This document shows, piece after piece, positions 37,721-46,376 of a DNA stretch of 64,000 bases. The stretch is from Pontiellaceae bacterium B1224 (GTDB taxonomy: Bacteria; Verrucomicrobiota; Kiritimatiellia; Kiritimatiellales; Pontiellaceae). The notes beneath the pieces were generated by a model. The model was not told the DNA's origin, ran no database searches, and worked only from the letters and a program-made list of their open reading frames with translations. Position 1 is the stretch's first letter. Every line of letters starts with the position of its first letter. Position numbers and translations under genes: made by a program. The stretch covers positions 124,001-188,000 of the forward strand of contig JAROBA010000004.1 of assembly GCA_029432815.1 (NCBI GenBank), given 5' to 3'.

Positions 37721-39007
37721 TTACGGCCAGACACCGCGTTTCAGATAAACCTCTTCAAGATGAGTAAGCGCTTCAACAAACGCGGCATTCCGCATGCTGA
37801 GTCCCTGCTCTTTCGAGACCGTTTCCACCTGATGATATGCCGCAATCAGTTTTTCGCGCAATTTTTCATCCACGGTTTCCCCATTCCAATATTCACTGTT
37901 CCGGTTTTGAACCCACTCAAAATAGGAGACGATCACCCCGCCCATATTTGCAAGGATGTCTGGAATGATCTGAATGCCTTTTTTAAGCACGATTTCTTCC
38001 GCTTCGGTCGTAACAGGCCCGTTGGCCCCTTCAACAATCAGCCGGGTTCGAATTAGGCCAGCATTGAGCTCATTTACGGTGCTTTCCATCGCAGCCAACA
38101 CCATAAAATCCGTTTCCTTCGTCCAGAAAAGGTTTATATCATCGACCTCATGTTCCGGTTGAAATCCTTTGATCCCGCGCTGTTGCTGTACGTAGTGCGC
38201 CAGTTCTGCGGCCGGTATTCCTTCCGGATTAATCAGCGTGGCCGTGTGGTCGTTCACCGCAACCAGCCGGGCGCCCAGCTGCTCCAGCTTCAATGCCGCA
38301 TGCGATCCCACGTTACCGAAGCCTTGAATGGAAAATCGGGTTCCTTTCAAAGGAATTCCGTTTCCTTTGGCCCACTCGGCCAAACAGTAAACCGCTCCAT
38401 AGCCGGTTGCACTTGCCCGGCCTGCACTTCCGCCGCAGGCTATCGACTTGCCGGTCACGACCGCTTTGTCCTCAATCTTCCGGCCATACAGATTATGATA
38501 GGTATCCATCATCCAATCCATATATTGCGCATTCGTCCCCATATCCGGAGCAGGAATGTCATAACTCGGGCTGATATTGTTGCCCAGAGCAAGGGTGAAG
38601 CGGCGGGCGATCCGCTGGTTTTCATCCATCGAATGTTCGTTCGGGTCATATTTAATGCCGCCCTTGGCACCCCCCAGCGGTAATTTTGCCAGCGAACACT
38701 TTAGCGTCATCAGCATTGCCAGCCCTTTAATTTCGTCGAGACTGACTTCCGGTGAAAAGCGCATGCCCCCTTTATAAGGCCCGAGCAGATTGTTATGCTG
38801 AATTCGATATCCCTTAAAAAGGGTATAGCTGCCATCATCCATTTTAACGGGAAAGTGAATCATCAGCTCGGCTTTCGGTTGACTCATAATGGCATGAACT
38901 TTTGCATCCAGCTTCATAAAGGAAGCATTCTGTTCAAACCGGTCGCAAACACCTTGGTAAAGCTTCTTTGTCGATGCCGCTTCTACCTCTGTGGGATCAA
39001 TATCCAT
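37721..39007 (-). CDS. gdhA: Glu/Leu/Phe/Val dehydrogenase family, glutamate dehydrogenase
   Basis: Interconverts glutamate with 2-oxoglutarate and ammonia. Hallmarks: KGGMRFSPEVSLDEIKGLAMLMTLKCSLAKLPLGGAKGGI (substrate site, with the catalytic Lys in GGAKGG at about residue 118), PAPDMGTNAQYMDWMMDTY, and the Rossmann GFGNVGSHAA. The length of 428 aa suits the hexameric short enzymes. The start at 39007 has AGGAG 7 nt upstream; an in-frame upstream Met has none. A 17-bp imperfect copy of the palindrome (TTCCAG-N5-TTGGAA, 39082-39098) lies upstream and a perfect copy lies after the stop (37679-37693). Confidence 0.92.
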   Translation of the reverse strand: MDIDPTEVEAASTKKLYQGVCDRFEQNASFMKLDAKVHAIMSQPKAELMIHFPVKMDDGSYTLFKGYRIQHNNLLGPYKGGMRFSPEVSLDEIKGLAMLMTLKCSLAKLPLGGAKGGIKYDPNEHSMDENQRIARRFTLALGNNISPSYDIPAPDMGTNAQYMDWMMDTYHNLYGRKIEDKAVVTGKSIACGGSAGRASATGYGAVYCLAEWAKGNGIPLKGTRFSIQGFGNVGSHAALKLEQLGARLVAVNDHTATLINPEGIPAAELAHYVQQQRGIKGFQPEHEVDDINLFWTKETDFMVLAAMESTVNELNAGLIRTRLIVEGANGPVTTEAEEIVLKKGIQIIPDILANMGGVIVSYFEWVQNRNSEYWNGETVDEKLREKLIAAYHQVETVSKEQGLSMRNAAFVEALTHLEEVYLKRGVWP

Positions 39008-39211
39008 GATAATCTCCTGTATATACACATACTATGGCTACTATATACCGCAGAAGATAACAGTCAGTACTTATTTCATATTTCCAGACTGGTTGGAAAA
39101 ATGCGCACCGCAAATAAAATAACACCGTGCTGTTCTTGTTTTTATAAAAATATTTTCCCGGAGGGCCCGTTCTATTTGCAGACAATGAACCTCAACAACG
39201 GGAGAGGTACA

Positions 39212-39421
39212 ATGAAAACGTATACAAGCGATGCGAAACTCAACCACTCGATTCAAAAAATACACCTTTTCACAAGGAAACATAAATGGCCGCATGTCAA
39301 CTGGGTGCCATTTGCGGTTATTGTTCTAACCGGACTGATCAGCTACCTGGTATATGCGCTGTGCTCAACTATTCCGGTAATGGCCCCCCACTCGACCGGA
39401 ATCTGGCAACTCTTCGGATAG
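39212..39421 (+). CDS. Small single-pass membrane protein (69 aa), unknown
   Basis: MKTYTSDAKLNHSIQKIHLFTRKHKWPHVNWVPFAVIVLTGLISYLVYALC...: a basic N-terminus and one membrane segment at about residues 33-53. GGGAGAGG lies 5 nt before the ATG, which is why this start was preferred to a longer frame that runs antisense through gdhA. It is divergent from gdhA with about 200 bp between them. No family is recognised. The real coding status rests on the ribosome-binding site and the membrane-protein composition. Confidence 0.55.
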   Translation: MKTYTSDAKLNHSIQKIHLFTRKHKWPHVNWVPFAVIVLTGLISYLVYALCSTIPVMAPHSTGIWQLFG

Positions 39422-39474
39422 TTCTCTATCCCCGCTTCAAGCGATATTGCAACCAGGGAAAGGACGAGGGTGAA

Positions 39475-40518
39475 CTATGAAAACCGCGTTGTGTTAAAAA
39501 GAAAATTATTCATTCGATATCTGAATTGGTATATTGCTTTTCCAATGGCCTGCAGCTTTTTCAGGCTTCCAACCTTATACATGCAATATTCAGAAAGACT
39601 GAAAGTAAATGCAGGATCGTTATAAAGCCGATCGATCTCTACCCGGTCACCACTGAGCAGGGCATAGCGATTGCAGTTTTTGACTTTTTCCGCCCGGATT
39701 TTTTTCATTGGCAATTTGTTTTTTTCTCCAATCATGAGTCCCAGATTGGAGGATCCGTTTACAAATTTAAACCTTCGTTCAGCGGAGCGGGAATTGGAGT
39801 CTGACTCGGGAAGAATCCGATAAAGACAAAGCGAATCGTTTTGAAAGCAGAACAATCCATAATGAAGCAGCTCGCACCATGTGGTGGTGTCACCCATCGG
39901 GCACTGCAGGAAAATATCCAGGTTCTTTTCAAAAATATCCAAGGCATCTTTTGTCCGCAGGAAGGCTGTACTTGCAGCAACGGGATATCGCCGTTGAAGG
40001 ACATCCAGTAATTCAGGTTTATCAATGGACGTACCCTGCTTACGTCTATACTTACTTCCGACGTTTTTTATTCTGCACCCTGAACTTTCGTCCAGTTTAT
40101 CATAATTGGAATGAACCAATGAAAGTGTGGGGTCGGTCTCCATAATATCAAACTGTTTCTGCAACTTGAGTGGATCAGTCCAGGCATCATCGCCATCGCA
40201 AAGAGCCACATATTTCCCACGGCATTCTTTGGTTGTTTCAATATAGTTATAAACGCCTTGCGAAAGGTAGGCATCGCGTCCCGGTTCGGATTGCGATCGG
40301 AGAATCAGACTAATGCGATCGGGGTGCTTTTCTGCATATTCAATACATATTTCACGGGTTCCATCGGTCGATTCATCTTCCCCGATCACTACTTCATAAG
40401 GGAAACGAGTCTGTTGCATGAGTATGCCGTCCAGACATTCGCGTATATATGGAGCATGGTTATAGGTGATAAGATTAACGCTTACCACGGGTTTACTCTC
40501 TCTAATATCAAAACTCAT
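39475..40518 (-). CDS. Family 2 glycosyltransferase
   Basis: A GT-A fold transferase: VSVNLITYNHAPYIRECLDGILMQQTRFPYEVVIGEDESTDGTREI at the start and the metal-binding CDGDDAWTDPLKL at about residues 92-104. It transfers a sugar from a nucleotide donor, probably in surface glycan assembly. The start was set at 40518 (MSFDIRES) with GGGA about 9 nt upstream; a Met 13 codons earlier is possible. No membrane segment is seen. It is last in the minus-strand glycan operon, 167 nt after the aminotransferase gene. Confidence 0.85.
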   Translation of the reverse strand: MSFDIRESKPVVSVNLITYNHAPYIRECLDGILMQQTRFPYEVVIGEDESTDGTREICIEYAEKHPDRISLILRSQSEPGRDAYLSQGVYNYIETTKECRGKYVALCDGDDAWTDPLKLQKQFDIMETDPTLSLVHSNYDKLDESSGCRIKNVGSKYRRKQGTSIDKPELLDVLQRRYPVAASTAFLRTKDALDIFEKNLDIFLQCPMGDTTTWCELLHYGLFCFQNDSLCLYRILPESDSNSRSAERRFKFVNGSSNLGLMIGEKNKLPMKKIRAEKVKNCNRYALLSGDRVEIDRLYNDPAFTFSLSEYCMYKVGSLKKLQAIGKAIYQFRYRMNNFLFNTTRFS

Positions 40519-40685
40519 AGAAATCGTCCCTGCACCACTAAATACAAGGTTATTCACTCAGTTACATCACAAAGAAAAATAAAGTACATAGGTGACTACC
40601 GAAAAGCACTTCTTTTCTAAGCCTAAAGTTTGTACAGGCATCACAAATCCAGCGAACCGTATTAGAACATGCCAACCTGCAAATG

Positions 40686-41828
40686 TCATCGCAAAGCTGC
40701 CGTTCGAATCAAATCCGCGATCCGCATGATGGTTGATTCATCAATAGCCATACCGGTCGGCAATAACAAGATGCGCTCCAGAATGGCTTCGGTGATTGGG
40801 AGATGCATTCCGACATCGGGCTGCAAGGTGGCATAAGGCTCCATACGGTGGCACCCCGGCCAGAAATAGCGACGAGCAAGCACGTTCTCGGAATGCAACC
40901 GCTCCATCAGGGCATCGCGCCGTATTGGAAAGTCCTCGCCAATTTCCACTAAAATATACTGATTATTGCGCATAACGCCGTTTTTCCAAGCATTGGAAAC
41001 CCGCTCAAGATCCCTCAGGTGCACGCCGGGAATTGATTCTATTTCCCGTGCATACATCTCGAAATTACGCTGATTGGTCTCAAGGAAACCATCGATCGCT
41101 TTTAGGTTTGCCAGTCCCATGGCAGCACAGACCTCGGTCATTTTCCCGTTGGTTCCGACATAGCCCACATCGTCCCAGTCGCGAAACCCGAAATTCTGCA
41201 TGAAACGGATTTTTTGTGCCAGTTCATCGTTATCGGTAGCTATAGCACCTCCCTCAAAGGAATTAAGGAACTTAGTGGCATGAAAGCTGAATACCTCGCA
41301 CTCTCCGAAAGAGCCAATCGACTGACCTTCATGCTGGTTTCCAAAAGCATGAGCCGCATCGAACATCAGTTTAAGACGGTGCCTGGCAGCGACATCCGAA
41401 AGCGCTTCTGTATTGCATACATTTCCAAAGACATGAACACCGAGAATGCCTGTAGTACGCGGTGTGATACGACGTTCAACCTCGCTCGGATCAAGGCAGA
41501 GAGTTTCAGGGTCGACATCGCAAAAGACGGGAGTAATACCCTGCCACTGCAAAGCATGAACGGTGGCAATGAATGTGAGAGAAGGCACAATCACCTCGCC
41601 TTCCAATCCAAGGGCCCGGATAGCGATTTCAAGCGCAATGGTCCCGTTACACTGAACAATGCAGTGTTTGACGCCCAAATGGTTCTGCAGTTCTTCCTCA
41701 AATTGAAGTACCAACTTACCATGGTTCGTAAGCCAGCGCCGATCAAACATACCTTCTGTATATTTGTAAAACAGCTCTTTGTTCCCGATGTTCGGGGCCC
41801 CAACATGCAATGGTTTTTCAAATTCCAT
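40686..41828 (-). CDS. DegT/DnrJ/EryC1-family sugar aminotransferase
   Basis: A PLP enzyme that makes an amino sugar from a keto nucleotide sugar (as in the WecE, FdtB and QdtB families). Motifs: VQCNGTIALEIAIRALGL, EVIVPSLTFIATVHALQWQGITPVFCDVD, FDAAHAFG, and the PLP lysine in FSFHATKFLNSFEGGAIAT. The chosen start (MEFEKPLHVGAP) is 41828; longer versions start in a region without a ribosome-binding site. AGG is 8 nt upstream. A perfect palindrome lies in the gene (40984-40998). A GNAT gene and a FemAB gene sit upstream in the same operon, which is typical for making an acylated amino sugar. Confidence 0.88.
   Translation of the reverse strand: MEFEKPLHVGAPNIGNKELFYKYTEGMFDRRWLTNHGKLVLQFEEELQNHLGVKHCIVQCNGTIALEIAIRALGLEGEVIVPSLTFIATVHALQWQGITPVFCDVDPETLCLDPSEVERRITPRTTGILGVHVFGNVCNTEALSDVAARHRLKLMFDAAHAFGNQHEGQSIGSFGECEVFSFHATKFLNSFEGGAIATDNDELAQKIRFMQNFGFRDWDDVGYVGTNGKMTEVCAAMGLANLKAIDGFLETNQRNFEMYAREIESIPGVHLRDLERVSNAWKNGVMRNNQYILVEIGEDFPIRRDALMERLHSENVLARRYFWPGCHRMEPYATLQPDVGMHLPITEAILERILLLPTGMAIDESTIMRIADLIRTAALR
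40984..40998. repeat. Palindrome TTCCAA-GCA-TTGGAA
   Basis: Perfect copy within the DegT aminotransferase gene, translated as SNAWK on the minus strand. Confidence 0.9.
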
Positions 41829-41850
41829 AGTTAACCTGTCTGAATCCCCA

Positions 41851-42066
41851 TTAGGCGGGAACATAGTTTGCTTCCTTAGATTGTGCCACAATCTCAACAC
41901 AGCATTCGCAATCAACAATGCGAAAAAGATCAGCATTATTTCCGAGGCCCAACTCTTTCATAATGGAAAACCCCATTGGATGCCATCTGATACAAGCATC
42001 GATGCCGATGACTACAAAAATACGCACTGCTGAACAGAGCATGAACCACGCCGCTGACGGCAACAT
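41851..42066 (-). CDS. Possible small protein or gene remnant (71 aa)
   Basis: An open frame fills the gap between the FemAB-like gene and the aminotransferase: 38 nt after the one, 22 nt before the other. The sequence from about residue 22 (GIDACIRWHPMGFSIMKELGLGNNADLFRIVDCECCVEIV) looks protein-like and has four cysteines. It faintly recalls the C-terminal part of L-2-amino-thiazoline-4-carboxylate hydrolase-like proteins. No good ribosome-binding site precedes the ATG. It may be a small operon gene or the decayed end of a larger one. Confidence 0.35.
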   Translation of the reverse strand: MLPSAAWFMLCSAVRIFVVIGIDACIRWHPMGFSIMKELGLGNNADLFRIVDCECCVEIVAQSKEANYVPA

Positions 42067-42104
42067 TGAACGAATGTCACATCAGGAAGAGAATTGACCA
42101 CGTT

Positions 42105-43022
42105 TTAAGCGAATTCTCCAAGTCGATAGGCGGGAAAATAGTTGGTTTCCTCCTGCCCCTGCAAGGGCGCAAGATCCTGATACGCCTCCTGATTGACGAT
42201 TTTTCCACAGAAATAGACCGGCCGGGTTTTCGAGCTCCATCCCTTTTTATATAGACTCAATCCATCATTTCCAGAACCGGAGAATCCGGCACCTCCGCCA
42301 AGATCGAGCCATTTGGCTCTCTCCGAAAAATGGCTGTATGAAAGATAGTCCATGGCATAAAAAGCCCCCTCTTTATAGCCATGGTCGCTCACGGCACCAA
42401 GGTGGCAATGCACAACATCATCCTGAATAAAATAGAGTTGCGCTCCGATTATTTCATCGTTCAGAAAGGCTAAAAGAACTTCGATTTCAGGCATGGCAAG
42501 CTGCTGTTCAAATGCTGTTTTCGAAAACGCCTTGATACCGCGAATATTGTGGCGGAGGGCGAGGGTCTGATAAATCTCCGTCCACTTCTCTGCAAAACCT
42601 TCCGGTTGCCTGCACACTTCCACCCGGATGTTTTCAAGAGCCTGAGATGCATGCTTACGATGATGGTTTGAACCGATCGATTCCATGGGTTTTTTCAAGT
42701 CTACAATATAGTGAACCTTAAATGGGTTGACGACATCAAGACAGACCTCCAGATCACTGGGAGAGTGATGCCCGAAGGGATCCGCCACAAATGACACACT
42801 GATAATTTCCGAAGGAAGCTCTTCCAGATCGTTACATAGCTGAGACCAGTCCCGGCAGAAGAACAGCGGATAGCAGCCCATTGCATCGAAAAACGGAGTG
42901 CCCGGAATCGCCCGCTTAAGTAGATAGCCATCACACCGAGGCAAATGAATGGGATCGCCGAATTCTGCCAGCGAATAGGCATAGTTCCGACTGGCGTATC
43001 CTGTATTTCCTTGCTCCGACAT
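42105..43022 (-). CDS. FemAB/GNAT-like acyl- or aminoacyltransferase
   Basis: A 305-aa protein with the FemAB-type double-GNAT pattern: IVDLKKPMESIGSNHHRKHASQALENIRVEVCRQPEGFAEKWTEIYQTLALRHNI, EVLLAFLNDEIIGAQLYFIQDDVVHCHLGAVSDHGYKEGAFYAMDYLSYSHFSERAKWLDLGGGAG, ending with SLYKKGWSSKTRPVYFCGKI. In sugar clusters such proteins acylate amino sugars or transfer amino acids. The ATG is 2 nt after the stop of the upstream gene, so translation is coupled; the preceding TTG is in frame but unlikely as a start. Confidence 0.75.
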   Translation of the reverse strand: MSEQGNTGYASRNYAYSLAEFGDPIHLPRCDGYLLKRAIPGTPFFDAMGCYPLFFCRDWSQLCNDLEELPSEIISVSFVADPFGHHSPSDLEVCLDVVNPFKVHYIVDLKKPMESIGSNHHRKHASQALENIRVEVCRQPEGFAEKWTEIYQTLALRHNIRGIKAFSKTAFEQQLAMPEIEVLLAFLNDEIIGAQLYFIQDDVVHCHLGAVSDHGYKEGAFYAMDYLSYSHFSERAKWLDLGGGAGFSGSGNDGLSLYKKGWSSKTRPVYFCGKIVNQEAYQDLAPLQGQEETNYFPAYRLGEFA

Positions 43023-43024
43023 AG

Positions 43025-44140
43025 TCAATTTACCTTCTCATCCTTTGGTTTCTGAATCCGACGTTTCAGTCTACCAAGCATATGCCATGCCGCTAAGTAT
43101 TGATTTTTCCACCCCATACGATGAATCGTAACAACCCGGGTGTGCTCAATGCGATAACTCCACGCATTCACATAGTCAGCGAATCCAGCCAGATAGTCTC
43201 CCTCCACGAATCCTTTTCCATGAAAATGTCTGATCAGCCAGCATGAGTTGACCATACCAGGAGAATGCTCGGCATAGTCGGGGAGATAGGTGCCATGACT
43301 GAAATAGATTTTGTCCAGGTAGGAATAAGCTATTTCAACGGACACCACCGTATCCCCATCCCGCATCACACCGAACCAAAGCCTTCCCTGCTCGGCCAGC
43401 TTAGGAAACAGGTCGGCGTAGAAGTCCCGATGAAAGGCCACCATTCCCCCCTCCTTCCAGCTCTTAATCTCCGTTTCAACATATTCCTGAAGATGCTGTT
43501 CAACTTCCGTTGAATCCTGACTTATACAATAGGAAAGGTTCTCAATACGCCGTTCGAGTCGTCCACATTTCTTTCGCAGCTTGCGGTGCTGTCCCCAGAA
43601 ATCCTCCCATTCACCGGCCAGTTTAATGATCGGAGAGTCGGGGCCTGACTTTACCCGTGTCCAATAAAAGGGGAATCGAAACAGCTGATTTGCAAATCGG
43701 GGGAAATATGAGCCCACAAGCAATTCATCGAGCTCGACGACATCCCATGCCTTACACTCCCTCTTTAAGTAGTCGCGAAACCGCATCCAGCAACGGGCTT
43801 CCATATTTCGCTTAATGATGGGACTCGGCTTGTCAGTTTCTGATGACTGAGGGGTGATTCCATGAGCCAGCACTTTAACCCGAATCCCATGTCGCTTCCG
43901 AATCCAGAGACTTAGCGGAAAGAAGGCAAGCAACTCCCCCGTCTCTTCATCACTAAACCGCAGGATAAATATTTCTTCACCCTGTTTGAAGTGGTTGCAG
44001 GACGTATACACGAAATCGAACGTCATAAAGATGGTGGGCCGAACACTTTCTGCGAGGAGCTGATCCCACTCGGCATGCAGCTTCAGAAGATCGGGGCCGA
44101 AATCCAGTTTTTCAACAAGGATTTTCCCGTTCACTCGCAC
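43025..44140 (-). CDS. GNAT-fold CelD/BcsL-like acetyltransferase
   Basis: A 371-aa protein with the CelD-type layout: EWDQLLAESVRPTIFMTFDFVYTSCNHF and ILRFSDEETGELLAFFPLSLW at the start. A middle region reads IIKLAGEWEDFWGQHRKLRKKCGRLERRIENL, and the C-terminal GNAT part has RLWFGVMRDGDTVVSVEIAYSYLDKIYFSHGTYLPDYAEHSPGMV. Members of this family occur in exopolysaccharide and cellulose loci and acylate sugars. Its start overlaps the end of the ABC exporter gene by 10 nt and its end nearly abuts the FemAB-like gene, so three genes are co-translated. The acyl donor and acceptor are not known. Confidence 0.75.
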   Translation of the reverse strand: MRVNGKILVEKLDFGPDLLKLHAEWDQLLAESVRPTIFMTFDFVYTSCNHFKQGEEIFILRFSDEETGELLAFFPLSLWIRKRHGIRVKVLAHGITPQSSETDKPSPIIKRNMEARCWMRFRDYLKRECKAWDVVELDELLVGSYFPRFANQLFRFPFYWTRVKSGPDSPIIKLAGEWEDFWGQHRKLRKKCGRLERRIENLSYCISQDSTEVEQHLQEYVETEIKSWKEGGMVAFHRDFYADLFPKLAEQGRLWFGVMRDGDTVVSVEIAYSYLDKIYFSHGTYLPDYAEHSPGMVNSCWLIRHFHGKGFVEGDYLAGFADYVNAWSYRIEHTRVVTIHRMGWKNQYLAAWHMLGRLKRRIQKPKDEKVN

Positions 44141-45855
44141 TGCTCCAACTTCGCTTCAAGATCTATCACAAGATCGGCATGCTCCATAACCGACGGTCGG
44201 TGGGAAATAAATATCACGGTAAGACTGTCAATCGCCTTCAGCCGATTCAGAACCATGCTTTCTGTCTTGAGGTCGAAAGCGTCCGTACTCTCATCCAATA
44301 GAAGAATCTTTGGATCGCGGTATAAGGCGCGCGCAATTCCTACCTTGAGAACCTGCCCGCTACTGAAATTCAGCCCATTCTCACCATACACGGAATGATA
44401 TCCGTTCGGCAGTCCTTGCAGCAACTCGTCGAGATCGACCATACGGCAAACCTCGTGCACCCTTTCCCGGTCGATCTCCTCGTGTTCCAGTCCAAGAGCA
44501 ATATTTTCATACAAGCTCGCCTGAATAATATTCACTGCAGCCGGCACCAGGCCAACACGCCCCTTCCATTGTTTACTGCCATAGGCGTCGACCGTTTGGC
44601 CGCAGCTCTCAATCGCACCTTTGGCCGGACGATACAAGCCCGCAACCAGATACATCACGGTCGATTTTCCACATCCGGTCTTTCCTTTAATACACGTAAA
44701 CTGCCCGACCGGGAAATCCAGATTTAAGCCATCAAGATGAAACGGGCTCGACTCCGAATAGGCGAAAGAAATATTACGCAGTGATATCATCGGCGGAGGC
44801 CAATTATCCCCTGCGGAACCTTCCTCAGTCTCCTCAGGAACAACCAGAGACTTTGCTACATCTTCAAGGATCGCCGTATCGTACCAAATGCTTTTGATTC
44901 TGTTAAAAATGCTGGCGACGGACGGAATCAGTCGGTAGGAGGCCACTGCATACATCCCGATAATCGTAACCGGTTGCCCTTTGTCCCCCGCAAAGATCGC
45001 GAAATAGAGCGCAACGGACAGAATGACGGTGAAGGCCATGACCTCCAGGACGCGTTGAGGGATCTCCCGAATTAATGAACTTTTGATGCTCGTACGAACC
45101 ATTTGTTTGGCGGAAAAGGTAAAGCGTGCGACAAAATAGGGAGCAATGCTGTTGAGTTTGATCTCTTTATTGAGCTTCAGCGCCTCCAGCACATGACTGT
45201 AGAGCTGCGCTTCCAGTTTTGCATACTTTTTCCCCAGCTCATCAAGACTGCATGAGGTAACCTTATTAATGATGTAATGAACCACGAACAAGACGGTGAA
45301 AACCACCAGGGTCACGCGCCAATCGATCCATAGCAGCAGACCAACCACAAACAACGAACTGATGATTTCAGAAATCAAATCCAGCATGGAAAAGAGGGTT
45401 GAGATCACCACCCGCCCCACATCAGACAAAACCTCTTTCGCACGCTCCGCACTCTGCTTCTTTTCGAACTCCAGTACATCGATTCCCAGATAGTTCTGCA
45501 GTAAACGGGCGGACAGTTCCTGATTTTTCGTGGCACCGAACAAAACACCGTACCAGCTTTCGAAGGCGGAGATGACATTCCCGACAATCAGCATGCCCAG
45601 GGAAATTGCACCGAACGCAACCACATTACCGGTATAGCTTTCGATGCCGGTGATCTGCTGAAAGTAGAGAATATATTTGTTCGTATGCAGGATCTCCGGT
45701 TCGGAAATCAAACCAATGAAGGGAAGAATGGATGCAATACTCACCATATTGATGAGCCCGTTTACTACGGACAGCACAAAAATCAGCAAAAGCTTTCGCC
45801 GATCCGCATGATCCAGCAATTTGTATACGATTCTGAATTTCTCTAGCAACTGCAT
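44131..45855 (-). CDS. ABC exporter, fused permease and ATPase (MsbA-like)
   Basis: A 574-aa half-transporter. Six membrane segments lie in about residues 20-315; the ATPase domain starts near 350. Walker A is GKTGCGKST, Walker B KILLLDESTDAFD, H-loop VIFISHRPS. The signature is NFSSGQ in place of LSGGQ, a change seen in some members. The gene heads the glycan operon, so it probably exports a lipid-linked glycan or a component of it. A hairpin with T-run lies 39-72 nt upstream of the start (45894-45927). Confidence 0.87.
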   Translation of the reverse strand: MQLLEKFRIVYKLLDHADRRKLLLIFVLSVVNGLINMVSIASILPFIGLISEPEILHTNKYILYFQQITGIESYTGNVVAFGAISLGMLIVGNVISAFESWYGVLFGATKNQELSARLLQNYLGIDVLEFEKKQSAERAKEVLSDVGRVVISTLFSMLDLISEIISSLFVVGLLLWIDWRVTLVVFTVLFVVHYIINKVTSCSLDELGKKYAKLEAQLYSHVLEALKLNKEIKLNSIAPYFVARFTFSAKQMVRTSIKSSLIREIPQRVLEVMAFTVILSVALYFAIFAGDKGQPVTIIGMYAVASYRLIPSVASIFNRIKSIWYDTAILEDVAKSLVVPEETEEGSAGDNWPPPMISLRNISFAYSESSPFHLDGLNLDFPVGQFTCIKGKTGCGKSTVMYLVAGLYRPAKGAIESCGQTVDAYGSKQWKGRVGLVPAAVNIIQASLYENIALGLEHEEIDRERVHEVCRMVDLDELLQGLPNGYHSVYGENGLNFSSGQVLKVGIARALYRDPKILLLDESTDAFDLKTESMVLNRLKAIDSLTVIFISHRPSVMEHADLVIDLEAKLEQCE

Positions 45856-46301
45856 CTCGTTTTCGTCCCGGGCTGCCCTTCAGCCATCCTTCTAAAAAAT
45901 GGTGACGGAAGCTTTTGCTTCCGCCACTTGTAAACTAAATAACCAACAATGGAATGCCGCCTACCTGTCGGTCCACCCCTGAAGTTCATAGACCACCGGA
46001 TGACCGTTCGTTGAATATAATATAGATAATCCGAAATAATATAGACTCACCGGCTCTCTCCCTTCGAGGTCAGTCGACCGGTGGAATCAAGAGCATCAAT
46101 ACATACAGCCTGCGCTTCAGAAAAAGACGCTCCCTTGATCGAGAGAGCGAATATGAACATAAATCGTGACTCCATTTTCCAGCTGCCTTTTTTGAATGGC
46201 TGTTTATCTAGCCTACTTGAAATAATTAGGCTAATGATAAGCATAATAATCAAAGCCACCTCAATTCTTAATACGTTCTTATATACACAGGAAATGATAC
46301 T
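45856..46301. other. Non-coding region upstream of glycan operon
   Basis: About 450 bp, AT-rich, between the divergent ABC exporter and GNAT genes. It holds the minus-strand terminator at 45894-45927. Short frames on both strands (46047-46259 minus, 46081-46305 plus) overlap each other, have no ribosome-binding site and are not convincing. Promoters for both directions should be here; none is clear. Confidence 0.45.
45894..45927 (-). terminator. Intrinsic terminator or attenuator in the leader of the glycan operon
   Basis: On the minus strand GTGGCGGAAGC, AAAA loop, GCTTCCGTCAC (11 bp, one G-T pair) and then C-A-TTTTTT. It stands 39 nt before the ATG of the ABC exporter. No minus-strand gene lies directly upstream until aat at 46944, so it either attenuates the operon or stops transcripts that run through from aat. 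Confidence 0.75.
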
Positions 46302-46376
46302 ATAAAGGCCTTCAAAAAAAACCTCTATCGCTATCCGCTCAGTCTATCCGCGCACCTGATCAACCCGGATATCCAC

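Noticed and set aside
38040-38060. GGGTTCGAATTAGGCC as a tRNA T-loop
   Set aside because: It is inside gdhA coding sequence, and no acceptor, D or anticodon stems can be formed around it.
38795-39211. Longer N-terminus for the small membrane protein (frame open from 38795)
   Set aside because: The extra part is antisense to the start of gdhA; GGGAGAGG before 39212 marks the better start.
46047-46305. Short frames on both strands between the ABC exporter and GNAT genes
   Set aside because: They overlap each other, lack ribosome-binding sites and show no protein family features.
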